From: Axinella damicornis
Taxonomy: Eukaryota; Porifera; Demospongiae; Axinellida; Axinellidae
Length of the DNA: 64,000 bases
Reading direction: 5' to 3'
Assembly (NCBI GenBank): GCA_963931865.1
Contig: OZ007514.1
Location: 11,829,478-11,893,477 of the forward strand
Position numbers and translations under genes: made by a program. Positions 34,850 through 45,150 of the stretch are shown piece after piece. The stretch's first letter is position 1. Every line of letters starts with the position of its first letter. The notes beneath the pieces are model-generated. The model was not told the DNA's origin. It ran no database searches and saw nothing but the letters and a program-made list of their open reading frames with translations.

Positions 34850-34867
34850 TAGTTGCCATCTCTGTAC

Positions 34868-35480
34868 CAATTTGGTTGAGTCAAGTCTTCTAATGACTGG
34901 AGTAGTTAATGGAGGTTACCAACAACTGAATGTGCTGAGGAGCTGCCAAAATTCCATGGTCTGTCTGGGCAGCGATGATTGTTTTGTATAACTTCAGGGA
35001 GATGTATATGCATGAATCCACTGCTATGATGTAGCTTGACCACTGAACTAGCTGCTTCCCCCAATTTGCAGGCTAAAGTACACCAAGCTAGTCCACCAGC
35101 ATGCCAGTTATAGCCCTCTACTGTGCTTCTGCAATCGCGGTGGGGTGTTCCGGAATACCCCCTGGTGTTCCAAATTACCTGCAGTAGGGTAATATTTATT
35201 TGTGCAGCGGTACAGCGGTGATATTCGGTTTGAAATTAGAGCAGGTGTTCTTTATGTAACTTGCATCAAGAGCTAGTTAGTCGTTGCTAGAATTCCAGCG
35301 TTCCATACGACCCCCTTTCCCTTTTATGGTTTTGCCCTGAGAGCCATTACTACTGCATTATTTCCTGTGTGTTGCTGCATGTATAAATATATTCATGAAT
35401 GCAATACTAAGTAAATTCCTCTGTGACAATTCTGTGTCTAGGTTTGATACCAGACCCTCTCCACACGTCCGAGGGACTGG
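34868..35480. repeat. Segmental duplicate of 46160-47270
   Basis: TTTGGTTGAGTCAAGTCTTC, GATGTAGCTTGACCACTGAA and GCCAGTTATAGCCCTCTACT recur in order at 46160-47270. The second copy carries an extra 496-bp transposon. This is non-coding spacer of the NLR unit. Confidence 0.8.
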
Positions 35481-36330
35481 GACCCTAGTCTCGGCCCCAG
35501 ACCCCAGTGTGGATCGCTTCCGGAATCATGCATGGGGAAGGAGGGACTGGTCAAGTTGGTGCAGAAGGCCATCATGGGGTGTAGCATGCCGTTGTGGTGT
35601 GAGAGAAACTCTGTGGAGCTACGTGTAGTTAGCTACATTGTATCTAGTATAGTATTATGGTTACAAATTCTAAGCGAGGACTTTTCAACCAATGCCTACT
35701 CTGTTACAGCAAAATACTGTCTACGCTAGTGTCGAAAATAAGGGTGGAAGCATAGGTAGAAGGGTGGATAACTCAACATTTCTCAGTGTGGTGTGCCCAC
35801 CTGCTACTGCTGACGGGGACCTCTGGGGTAAGAATGCTTCTGTTCTCCATCTTTGTGTGGATATCTCTGCCCTCACTTTCGGCACTAACACCAACGTCAG
35901 GCCTTTAGCACAAAGCGTTCATGGTGTAGATCAGGTGGCCGTAAGCACCAAGAAGCGGTGCTTCTGCTAACATGAACATTCTTCAAAGGGCTCACTACAA
36001 CGGCAATTAGCTCCCCTGACTCTGCCGTCCTATGCTCAGGAGAATACACAGTTTGTCCTTTCACAGCTTCAAGCTGTTCCAACTTCACCGTAGTTGCATG
36101 GCTACAATCAATCACTGCCTCGACAACTTTGTTGACTTGTACATGTGCAGTTGACTAGCTTTGCATAGTAATTCATGCAGTCAGCATTCCAAACATCATT
36201 ACTAGCCAATCAGATTCAGCCCTTGATGGAGTACTAATTTTTCTGTACCAGCTTGACGAGACTCAAGCACGTGAAGCTGGAATCGATCAGCGCTGGGTGG
36301 TATATGTAATATATAAACCATTGTAAGGAG
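35481..36330. other. Spacer, no gene recognised
   Basis: Contains a TAGTCTCGGCCCCAGACCCC fragment near 35488. Minus-strand frame 36115-35897 is open for 72 codons but shows no domain I recognise. Confidence 0.4.
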
Positions 36331-36579
36331 GTGTATATGCCAAATATACTACCCGAGACTGAGGTCAGAGGAAGTTTGCTGCTAGATATACCCCGAGCCG
36401 AAGGCGAGGGGTATATCTAGCAGCAAACTTCCGATGACCGAGGTCGAGGGTAGTATATACACCGATTTTACTATGGTTCATATCAAGAGAAATGCCATTA
36501 ACCAGGCTCAGTCCCATCCCTAAATTCTACATTTTAAAATGGGATGGGACTGAGCCTGGTTAATGGCATTTCTCTTGTT
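36331..36579. repeat. Two adjacent large palindromes
   Basis: 36331-36462: arms GTATATGCCAAATATACTAC... and AGTATATAC meet at CCCCGAGCCGAAGGCGAGGGG, and include AAGTTTGCTGCTAGATATAC. 36485-36579: arms AGAGAAATGCCATTAACCAG around TAAATTCTACATTTTA. A third palindrome, 37381-37462, has arms CACTCCTGAGTCAGCATATA. Confidence 0.85.
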
Positions 36580-36815
36580 TCTTAGCTTTTTCGAGAGGTG
36601 GAATAATTCCGAATGTGACATGGCATCACTAAATCCTTTTTAATTTTTCGGAGAAATTTTTTGTCTCTAGTAATATATACCTTGACGATGACGTCATTGC
36701 GTGGCATTGCGTAACAAAATTGCAGTATATATCATGTGCATTTCCGGCGATTTGAATGTTAGTACAGTGTGAGCTAGCTAGCTCTGAGTCTCTCTCTAGG
36801 TCTCCTGTTTTCACC

Positions 36816-37389
36816 ATGATCATAGGCGCGGCCGCTCGAAAAGGTCGTTCCCAATTCACAGAGGACAACTTTGTCCCTGAAAAGAAGCGCCCTCGACCAA
36901 ACTCGAAGAAGAAACAACCGAAGCAACGCTTTGCTAGCTAGCTAGCTACTATTTCATGCTAGGAAATCGAAGCTGCTAAGAAGCCAATCATGTGAAAAAC
37001 ACACAGAAATCTACTGATGGGCTGTTCATGTTGTGGGAAGAGGAGCAAAATGAGCGTAGCGACGAGAAATGCCCCATCGAAGTGCTTTGCACTAGCACCA
37101 GTGGCTAGAGTTGTGTCATTGCTGTGCGTGTTCGTGAAGGAGGCCAGGCGTGTTGACGGAAAGCCCTATACACCACGTAGCCGTTCTTAACTACTTTCTG
37201 GCATACAACGCTTCATTTTGTGAGCGTAGCGATGAGAAATGGCCCATCGAAGAGCTTTACAGTAGCGATATGGCTGAGCTGTGTCATTGGCTTTGCGTGT
37301 TCGTGAAGAAGGCCAGGCGTGACAGCCTTTCTCAACTTCTTTCTGTCATACAGCACTTCATTTTGCTGTGTCTGCATAATCACTCCTGA
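36816..37389 (+). pseudogene. Crypton/DUF3504-type tyrosine-recombinase relic
   Basis: An N-terminus MIIGAAARKGRSQF with a Lys/Arg run ending KQRFAS is followed, after stops and frame changes, by EAAKKPI, KNTQKSTDGLFMLWEEEQ, ERSDEKCPIEV, FVKEARRVDGKPYTPRS. A second tandem copy reads ERSDEKWPIEELYSSDMAEL, CHWLCVFVKKARR, QLLSVIQHF. The pattern PkNT..sT..a...W and ELc.WL..FV.EaRR.dG.pY matches the N-terminal part of DUF3504/Crypton-derived proteins. The catalytic recombinase domain is absent. Confidence 0.65.
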
Positions 37390-37540
37390 GTCAGCATATA
37401 TGCCACCTCAGGTGTCAGCATATGTACCACCTGAGGTGGTATATATGCTGACTCAGGAGTGGTATATACTCACCTGTGCTTCTATGGGATGACGTCATCA
37501 TCATGGTATATGTGTCCATAATGCTTACCATTCAGTTCTG

Positions 37541-37912
37541 CCAGGGAGTCCCCGGGACATCCCGAGGACTCCCACTCCCTGGAGTTGTCCCACAGTCCTG
37601 TCTGTCTCACAGTCCAACCAGGGAGTCTCCAGGACATCCCGAGGACTCCCACTCCCTGGAGTGGTCCCACAGTCCTGTCTGTCTCACAGTCCAACCAGGG
37701 AGTCCCCGGGACATCCCGAGGACTCCCACCCCCTGGACAGTCCCTGGACAGCCCTGTCTGTCCCACAATCCAACCAGGGAGTCCCCGGGACATCCCGAGA
37801 CATCCCGAGGACTCCCACTCTCTGGACAGTCCCTGGACAGTCCTGTCTGTCCCACAGTCCAACCAGGGAGTCCCCGGGACATCCCGAGGACTCCCACTCC
37901 CTGGAGTTGTCA
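37541..37912. repeat. 77-bp tandem repeat
   Basis: Five units beginning CCAGGGAGTCCCCGGGACAT at 37541, 37618, 37695, 37774 and 37863 (spacing 77, 77, 79, 89). Stop-free in several frames, so it produces false ORFs on both strands. Confidence 0.9.
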
Positions 37913-38009
37913 CAGATGGATATCTTGCTCGCCTACTTCCATGTGACCATACGTGCTATGCAGTCAGTACTGGTTGTGATACATGAGCTTCACTGAATGA
38001 ATTCTAGGG

Positions 38010-38560
38010 CATCAATACATTAAGATATTAACCGTGTGTGTGTGTCTGTGTGTAACGGAAGTGGGATGTTCGTGGGGCGGGACTAGACTGTAGTGACGCG
38101 CGACCTTCGTACTTCAATTTCGAGCTCTATGTTGAATGTTCGAGAATAGTGGACATGCTGGAATCTTCCAGAACAGCTGGCGGGGAGCAGCAGCCGAAGC
38201 AGCCGAAGCGGACGCAATCGAGAAGCAGTTGAAACAGACGCAATCGGGGAGCAGCAGACGAAGCGGACGCCATTGGGGAGCAGATGCAGATGCAATCGGG
38301 GAGCGCGCAGCAGCTGAAGCGGACGCAATCAGGAAGCAGTTGAAACGGACGCAATCGAGAGCAGCAGCTGAAGCCGGGACGCAAGCGGCGAGCAGCAGCT
38401 GAAGCGGATGCAAGCCGGGAGCTCAGCAGCAATTGAAACGGATCGATGCAATCGCGTGGGGAGCAGCAGCTCTGCGCAGAGAGCTATCCAGCACTGGATT
38501 ACGAGGGGGAAGTAGCTGAGCAAGCTGAGCAAGCGAAGCTAGCGAAGCTACTTGTAATGA
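38010..38560 (-). repeat. CTGCTGCTCCCCGATTGCGTCC element, inverted copy
   Basis: Reverse-complement partner of 32385-32765, with about ten or more ~30-bp units (GGGGAGCAGCAG, AAGCGGACGCAATCG). The two copies form an inverted repeat with arms of about 400-550 bp and a 5.2-kb loop between NLR1 and NLR2. Confidence 0.8.
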
Positions 38561-38787
38561 ATTATTAATGATCACTGTATCAACCGCTTGAGCATGGTCC
38601 TCATGTGACATGTGCATTAATTGGAATGAGCTACAATACCTAGCTTGCATGCACTACCAGCGAGTTTGAACCGGTTGCAACGCAGCTACCAGGAGTGCGG
38701 TTGCCCCTCGAAAATAAAAGAAAATATCCCTGTCAGGCGAAACATGCTGTAGCAGATGCAGATGAGTAAGCAATATTGATAGCTTAA

Positions 38788-39389
38788 CCCTTTAAGCCCC
38801 ATTGACGTCTATAGGCGTCATTTAGACCCTATGCACTTGTAGGGCTTCTCGCTAGTCCAAAAAGAGACCAAAAAGTCTTCAGAGGGCCTAGGGACGACTT
38901 TAAGGCCCAAACTCAAAAATTTGGTCAGATTTCGGCGCGCCTCCCCCACTAAACGTACAAGCGGGGGGGTTTCGAAGGGGGGGCAGCAGCCCCCCCTTCG
39001 GCCTGTCGTGGGCGTCTTTTGATTTTAATGAGATTCATTGACCCGAGAATTTTTGATTCTAATGATATTCATAGACCCCACCCAGGGCCTCAAGAAAACC
39101 TGCAAATTGGTGGTGTAAGGTGTGCCATCAGTCAGATCTGGCCCAAGTTTAGGGAAATGCTGGGCGAAAATCCGGCTGACATCCACCTTTGACCTCCGAT
39201 TGCTGGCCTTGTGGGGGGTCATGAATATCATTAACGGTATTGCCAGAGGGGTCTCTCCATGTGTGCGGGCCCCACCAAGTTTGGCCGCTGAGGAGCGAAT
39301 GCTGTGGGAGAGGAGTACCTACGAAAGTGGTGTGCGCTGAATGCATGAAAATGTGTTGTCTTGGTGGGAAGAATTCGGTGGTTAAAGGG
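38788..39389. mobile_element. piggyBac-type MITE
   Basis: 602 bp flanked by TTAA (38784-38787, 39390-39393), ends CCCTTTAAGCCCC and ACCACTTTAAAGGG-like GTGGTTAAAGGG. The interior has opposed G and C runs near 38960-38998 that can pair. No coding sequence. It lies in the NLR2 upstream region. Confidence 0.75.
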
Positions 39390-39792
39390 TTAAGTTGTAA
39401 ACCATGATCCTTCACATTCTCATGACTGTCTCCTCCTCAGCAATTAATTCTCCAATGAGCTGTTTGTTTGTGCGCTGATCTGCAACTGATTAACATACCT
39501 CCACGTAGCACGACCTGATGGCAACAGGTGCAATTGTGGTGACAAATGCAATTGTCATTGTTTTTAGCAATGATATATATATGTGCGTACAATATGCAGA
39601 TCAGTCACTATCTTATTCCATTCCTTTAAATCATCTACTCACAGCAGGCTGGCATCCAGATTATAGCTGCATGACTTATTCATGATCAATTCCTTCTCTT
39701 GCAGGGGAATATACATCTTCACGGCAGAATACACTCAAGTACTATTTTAGTGTCAGTAACTAGCTACTCGACATTTTAGCGTAAGCTTCGAA

Positions 39793-42696
39793 ATGGCTAC
39801 CCGACCCTCATTGGAGGAGCTGCTAAAAGATGTGCCTTCTGCGAAACTTGACCAGTCCTGTAGAGATGAATATCTCTGTGAGTTAGCCCTTTCCATTACA
39901 AACTGGCAGAGCATAGCACCATTCCTGGGGCTCACAGAAGTTGAGGAGAAAGAGATTTCATTCATGTACCCCAATGAGCTCAGAAGGCAGACAGTTGCAA
40001 TGCTACGAAAATGGAAATCCAAGCATGGGAAGAAGGCAACGTACAAAAGGTTAGCAAGGGTTTTCTGGAAGCTTGCTTTCACGAATGTGGTGGAGGAGAT
40101 CTGTGAACTCCTCAACAGTCCAGACTCCAGTGACAGTGAGTCTGATGAAGGGAGTGCCATTGAGCCAGAAGCTGTTTCAGAACTTCAAGTTCAGCGGCCT
40201 CAGTCCGCTGACATGGGTGTCCTGAATTCTTATGCTCAATACCTTCGAGAAAGATACAGTGCAAGACTTCCCACATTTCTGACTCTTCAGTGGCCCCCTC
40301 CGCCGACTCAGAAAGTCTTTAACCTTGCGATGATCATGAAAGAGAGGATACAGCGACCAGCACTTGATGAGGAACTTGTTAGGCTGACACTACGAGGGAA
40401 TGTGGATGATGTCGTAGCAAGAAAAACTTCTGTAAAGTTGCAGGACATATTTGAGCATGATAGAGGCAAGCAAGGATTTGTTTTGGTGGAGGGAGCACCA
40501 GGAGCAGGGAAGAGCACTCTAGCTTGGCACATTTGCCAGAAGTGGGAATGTGGTGAGTCCTTCCAGGAATTTAGAGTGGTGATCTTTGTCCAGCTGCGAG
40601 ACCCAACCATTCAGGAAGCGAAGTCATTAGTAGACCTTCTTCCAGCTGAAAACGAGAAGATGGCAAGCGATGTTGTTGCGCAACTTAGTGTGTGTAGAGG
40701 CCAGGGAATACTTTTTGTGGTCGACAGTTGGGATGAACTTCCATGTCAGTATCACAGATATTCAATCTTTGAGAGGTTAATTTGCTATCCAGAAAGTCTG
40801 AATCTCCATTTAAGCACCCTTCTTATCACCTCTCGTCCCATAGCTTCAGGCAAACTTCAACCTCTAGTTTCTTCTAGAATTGAAATTGTGGGGTTCACTA
40901 AATCTGAAGTAAAGGAATATTTTGATAATGCTCTCGGTGGTAGTGAACTTGTACAAAAGCTTGAGGACCAACTTGCAGAACGTCCAGTGATAGAAGCAGC
41001 CTGCTACCTTCCTCTGAATGCTGCTATTGTATCTCACCTCTTTCTTGACCACCAAACCCTCCCAAGCACACTGCATGGAGTGTTCACCTCACTTGTTGTC
41101 TCCTGCATTATGAGGCATCTTACCAAGCTCTCAGGTAAGGGAACATGGGATGATCTCCCCCGCATTCTGTCGCTGGATGAACTTCCACCTGAGGTTGAGA
41201 ATGATTTCAACAGTATCTGCCTCTTAGCCTACCAGGGTATCATGAAAAACCAGGTAACATTTTCCAGCCAAGATTTGCAGTCCCTTCAGCCAACCCTCTC
41301 ATCACAGCTGAATACCTTGAGCTTGATTCAGGGAACAGAAAGCTTCCGGAGGTCTATTCTGTACAACTTCTTGCACCTACAGATTCAAGAGTTGCTTGCT
41401 GCATTCCACATTTCAAAACTACCACCAAGTGAGCAGGTGAAGATATTTAAAGACCTCTTTGGGCAATCTAGATTCACAGCTGTCTTTGAGTTTTATGCAG
41501 CATTCACAAAACTTGAGACTGAAGGTATTCGAGAGATTGTAGCAAGTATGGTGAGAGGGTTGACTTACGATAGTAAAGGTGTTTTAGTATCTCTTCTTCG
41601 CTGCTTGTATGAGGCTCAGGATCTCTCACTATGTGGATATGTGGTATCTTTGCTAGGAGGTAAACTAGACCTGTATTCGACCTCACTGAGCCCAGTGGAT
41701 TGTCTCTCTGTTGGTTACTTCCTTCGCTGTACTTGCCTCACCACCACTGGCAAGTTTGAGGTGGACCTTCGTAGTTGTTCACTTGATGATTACGAAGTTG
41801 CTTGTTTAGTTCGAGAACTGTCTAAATGCTGCAATGATAGACATGTTAATTTAGAGATCATGTTATCATACACAGAATATCATTCTATGGATTCGTCCCT
41901 CACACAATTGTGCTCAACTACCATCATACAGCTTCTATGCTGTTGCTCTGTAATATCACTTCACATTTCAAGCTATCATGTCCAAGAAGGAGAACTTAAC
42001 CGCTTGTCACGCGCTCTTGCAACAAACTCTTCTCTTGTGAAGCTGAATTTATCCGATTGTTTACTGCAAGTCACTGATAGCAATGGCCCAGCTCTCACTG
42101 AAATGTTAAAAGTAAACAAGACACTACAAACACTGAATATGTCTTGGAACAATGGTGTGGCAGATGTGGGTGCTTTCTTTATAGCGGAAGGATTGCTACA
42201 CAACAGTGGACTGAAACGCCTTGAGTTGGAGCTCTGTGGCATCGCTGCAGAAGGAGCCAAGTCCATTGCTGATGCATTGAAAGTGAACCGGACACTAGAA
42301 CATTTGGACATATGTCAAAATACTATAGGTGACACTGGTGTTGTTCACATTGCAGAAGCATTGAAATCCAACAATGCACTGAAGAGACTTGAGCTTGCTG
42401 ACTGTGGTCTGACAGAGAAGGGACTGACAGTACTGTCTGCTTCACTTGCTGCAAATAATTTTCTTCAGTACTTAGACATATCAACTTCACCATTTCAACA
42501 TGTGGACTCCAAAAGCTTAAAACAATTTGTATCATGCTTGCAAGAGAATCTCCATCTTACAGAGCTCAGACTTGGGCCAGCAAGAGATGCTCCATACAGG
42601 GAAGATATAGTTGAAGGTGAACTATCAGCTTTGAATCAGGTTCGAAGAAACAAATGCCTTCAAGAGCTAGAGATTGTTTGGCGGGGGGAGTATTGA
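39793..42696 (+). CDS. NLR2: Death-NACHT-LRR innate immune receptor
   Basis: 967 residues in one exon, start MATRPSLEELLKD. Domain order: Death fold ~25-110; acidic linker 111-126; a conserved LQWPPPPTQKVFNLAM segment ~165-180; NACHT P-loop GAPGAGKST 234-242; Walker B ILFVVDSWDE 306-315; helical NACHT-associated region; a Cys-rich stretch (TIIQLLCCCSVISL); LRRs (~745-930) with GLKRLELELCGIAAEGAKSI and ALKRLELADCGLTEKGL. No signal peptide or membrane segment, so cytosolic. It differs from NLR1 by scattered substitutions and lacks the 61-residue LRR insert. The frame is intact and looks functional. Confidence 0.93.
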   Translation: MATRPSLEELLKDVPSAKLDQSCRDEYLCELALSITNWQSIAPFLGLTEVEEKEISFMYPNELRRQTVAMLRKWKSKHGKKATYKRLARVFWKLAFTNVVEEICELLNSPDSSDSESDEGSAIEPEAVSELQVQRPQSADMGVLNSYAQYLRERYSARLPTFLTLQWPPPPTQKVFNLAMIMKERIQRPALDEELVRLTLRGNVDDVVARKTSVKLQDIFEHDRGKQGFVLVEGAPGAGKSTLAWHICQKWECGESFQEFRVVIFVQLRDPTIQEAKSLVDLLPAENEKMASDVVAQLSVCRGQGILFVVDSWDELPCQYHRYSIFERLICYPESLNLHLSTLLITSRPIASGKLQPLVSSRIEIVGFTKSEVKEYFDNALGGSELVQKLEDQLAERPVIEAACYLPLNAAIVSHLFLDHQTLPSTLHGVFTSLVVSCIMRHLTKLSGKGTWDDLPRILSLDELPPEVENDFNSICLLAYQGIMKNQVTFSSQDLQSLQPTLSSQLNTLSLIQGTESFRRSILYNFLHLQIQELLAAFHISKLPPSEQVKIFKDLFGQSRFTAVFEFYAAFTKLETEGIREIVASMVRGLTYDSKGVLVSLLRCLYEAQDLSLCGYVVSLLGGKLDLYSTSLSPVDCLSVGYFLRCTCLTTTGKFEVDLRSCSLDDYEVACLVRELSKCCNDRHVNLEIMLSYTEYHSMDSSLTQLCSTTIIQLLCCCSVISLHISSYHVQEGELNRLSRALATNSSLVKLNLSDCLLQVTDSNGPALTEMLKVNKTLQTLNMSWNNGVADVGAFFIAEGLLHNSGLKRLELELCGIAAEGAKSIADALKVNRTLEHLDICQNTIGDTGVVHIAEALKSNNALKRLELADCGLTEKGLTVLSASLAANNFLQYLDISTSPFQHVDSKSLKQFVSCLQENLHLTELRLGPARDAPYREDIVEGELSALNQVRRNKCLQELEIVWRGEY

Positions 42697-44150
42697 ATAC
42701 ATGTCAGCGTACTACTCCTCTATTGTATTCTGTACAAAGTCAATTCTGTCTCACTAGTTTATCATAACGGGTGCTTTTGTCATGCTTTCAACTTAGCTAC
42801 TTGCTGTACTCAATAACGTTTGACTGTGAGTGCTAACTCTATATTCAAAGTGGGTCAGTCCGGGCAAGTGGAAAAGGCGGATACGGTCGGACGCGGACGC
42901 GGACACGGACACGGACACGGACACGAACCAAAATTCATTTTTCAGCCCTTTTCAGCCCTTTGCAGTGTAGGACAGAAGCTAAACATTATTCACTCGCTAA
43001 AAGTTGCTTGCTTAGCCTATTGTTTCACGTCTTACCTCGGGTCAGCAGAGGTCAAAGGCCACGTGCATATTTAATAAGCTTCAACAATGAAAGTTCGAGC
43101 TTCGATCTGGCGATCATGCAGCCATCATAGATGGTATAGGAATATTATTTCTGCTTCGTATCCTATGCTTTGGCAAAATGCTTCAGTTTGGTTTCTGCAC
43201 AAAATAAAAGCTCTTCTAATCTTTTCGTTGAAACTCATTAAATATGCACGTGGCCTTTGACCTCGAGGCCTCCGCTGACTCCAGGTAAGACATGAAAGAC
43301 GGTTCAATAGGCTAAGCAAGCCACTTTAGCCAATGAATAACCATGTTTAGCTTCTGTCCTACACTGCAAAAGGCTGAAAAGGGCTGAAAAATTAATTTTG
43401 GTCCGTGTCCGCGTCCGTGTCCGCGTCCGACCGTATCCGCCTTTTTCACTTGCCCGGTCAGTCCATACTATTTCATGAAACATACTATAAGCAGAATGAC
43501 CCCTCATGATTATTCCAGTATGTGCAATTATGACAGCAGAAAGGTTCACTATAGGTGTCCTGACATGGATTTGGATGCCAAATCTTGCCATGACTGTTTC
43601 ATCACTACTAGCTAAATGTAGCACATTGTGATCTGAAGAATCGCAGTGAACCATGAAACGGCAGCTGTACAGTGCACTGCTTTCAGCACACATGCAATGT
43701 CATAGAGAGAGAGCCTTGAAAGACACTAGCTACTTGGTATATGGTTAAGGAATGGAACCAGTGCATGGTATATACCGTATTTGTGTTTCCTGATGCTGTG
43801 CATTAATGCTTCCAAATGAAATAGTTGAAGTGATCATGAAAATCAGTGTAAACAAAAGTGCAGAATAAACCATTGTGGAGAACTGGCTAAGTTTGAAGGT
43901 GAGTTTTCTGTGTGTGCTAGGGTGAATCAGAATGTACAAGGCACTTACAACTGAGGGCGAGTACAATCGCCAACGTTATGTATATATGTTAAGAAGCTGT
44001 TTCTGATTTGGATACAGCAAATTTCTACCACAAAAAGCTAGTGTGCTCTGTAGCTCAACAGCTGCACTCCCCTTCATTCACTTAGGCAACTACGTGCTTG
44101 CATATCAAGCATGGTCAGGAAGTGGTGAAACCTGGAAGTGTTGGCGGGAA
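42697..44150. other. NLR2 3' flank
   Basis: Contains the 42862-43455 transposon. The rest has no recognisable gene. 43620-43680 (CACATTGTGATCTGAAGAAT) recurs downstream of NLR3 near 52635, showing that the 3' flanks are duplicated too. Confidence 0.55.
42862..43455. mobile_element. 594-bp inverted-repeat element with 9-bp target duplication
   Basis: Ends GGGCAAGTGGAAAAGGCGGA and its complement, flanked by GGTCAGTCC on both sides (42853-42861, 43456-43464). Just inside each end is a (GGACAC/GGACGC)n run. Further in is a second inverted repeat, CTTTGCAGTGTAGGACAGAA, shared with 1279-2077. A duplication of 8-9 bp suggests hAT, P or MULE; superfamily undecided. Confidence 0.8.
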
Positions 44151-44189
44151 GATTCATGATTTTTTTTACCAACATATTCAGGAGAACGT

Positions 44190-44492
44190 GTAGCCAGCTA
44201 AACCACTTACAAATCTTGGACCAGCCATGGAGAGATGCTCTGTGGAGGAGTGATATAATTCAAGGTGAATCATCAGCTCTGAATCAGCTTCGATGAGACA
44301 AAAGGAGAAGAGCTGTGGGCGAGAGGCACATCTGCTGGATGTTCATCAACTACGATCAGTGTTGGAGGTTCTGAGTAGGCCAGAACAGTTACTGTATATC
44401 CATGGACGATATTGAATTACGAGTCCGTCTCGAGGGATTAGACATGCATGAAGGTGTTGCAGTTGGATTAATAGAACTCTGTGTTCAGTAAC
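44190..44492 (+). pseudogene. NLR tail fused to secreted-protein tail, copy C
   Basis: 44208-44300 matches the 3' end of the NLRs (ACTTACAAATCTTGGACCAG; GGTGAATCATCAGCTCTGAA). It runs directly into the secreted-protein module at AGAGCTGTGGGCGAGAGG (44312), GGATGTTCATCAACTACGAT, TTGAATTACGAGTCCGTCTC and the IELCVQ end at 44490. Large internal parts of both genes are deleted. A relic of a fourth NLR and a third secreted gene in the same order and strand. Confidence 0.75.
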
Positions 44493-44603
44493 CAAGTTTG
44501 TATTGTTGGAAAAGTTTTTGTGCATGCATCAGTCACCTGCAGTTGTAGCTAGCTAGGTCATGTTTATACTTCCTTAGTAGGTTGTAGACAACATTGCAAA
44601 AGA

Positions 44604-44606
<3 letters not shown>

Positions 44607-44645
<39 letters not shown>
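44607..44645. repeat. 39-base poly-G run
   Basis: Longest homopolymer in the window, in the spacer upstream of NLR3. Confidence 0.9.
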
Positions 44646-44647
<2 letters not shown>

Positions 44648-44879
44648 CTTTGATAGTTAAGAGCTGCATCATTGGAATTGTTATTAATTTTGCCCATTCA
44701 CTTATTGCAGGTGAGTGATCTAAAAGATTTTATGTTGTTGTTATGCTTTTGTTATGTTTTTTCTTCTTTTTTTTTTCACTTTCTGCATGCAGAGTGTTGT
44801 ACCAACTTGAGAGAGGTATTTTTTAAAAAGTGATCATATAATTGTAGTTATTGGTCCGGCAGGAAGTAAGGCTTAGCTA

Positions 44880-45150
44880 GGGTATAAATATGGCCAGTTA
44901 CTGGAGCAACTCCATTTAGACCTTTTATCTAAATCTGTAGCTGCATTTCACTTTGAACGCGGAAACACTATACTAAACTGTACCATGTACACGTACACAT
45001 GCAGAAACCATAGCGTTAACGTAATTAAGTGATACAGTCGTTAGCTCTGTACCTTGTACCACTTAACGCTATGGCTTCTGTGTACACTTGTACTACATGT
45101 AGAAGTGTTTCCGAGTTCAAAGTGAAATGCAATCAGATCTGATTCAGATC
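44880..45150. repeat. Diverged inverted repeat
   Basis: GTAGCTGCATTTCACTTTGAACGC and, at right, GAGTTCAAAGTGAAATGCAATC are inverted copies, with ACACTA/AAGTGTTTC and CCATAGCGTTAA/TTAACGCTATGG also paired. The arms total about 90 bp. Confidence 0.65.

Noticed and set aside
35897..36115. 72-residue minus-strand ORF
   Set aside because: No domain, no splice-linked neighbours and no counterpart in the duplicated segment.
37541..37912. Possible CRISPR-like array
   Set aside because: Repeats are contiguous with no unique spacers, and the sequence is eukaryotic. The same holds for 15804-16052 and 53350-53590.
37476..37996. Several overlapping Pro/Gly-rich ORFs on both strands
   Set aside because: All are frames of the 77-bp tandem repeat 37541-37912.
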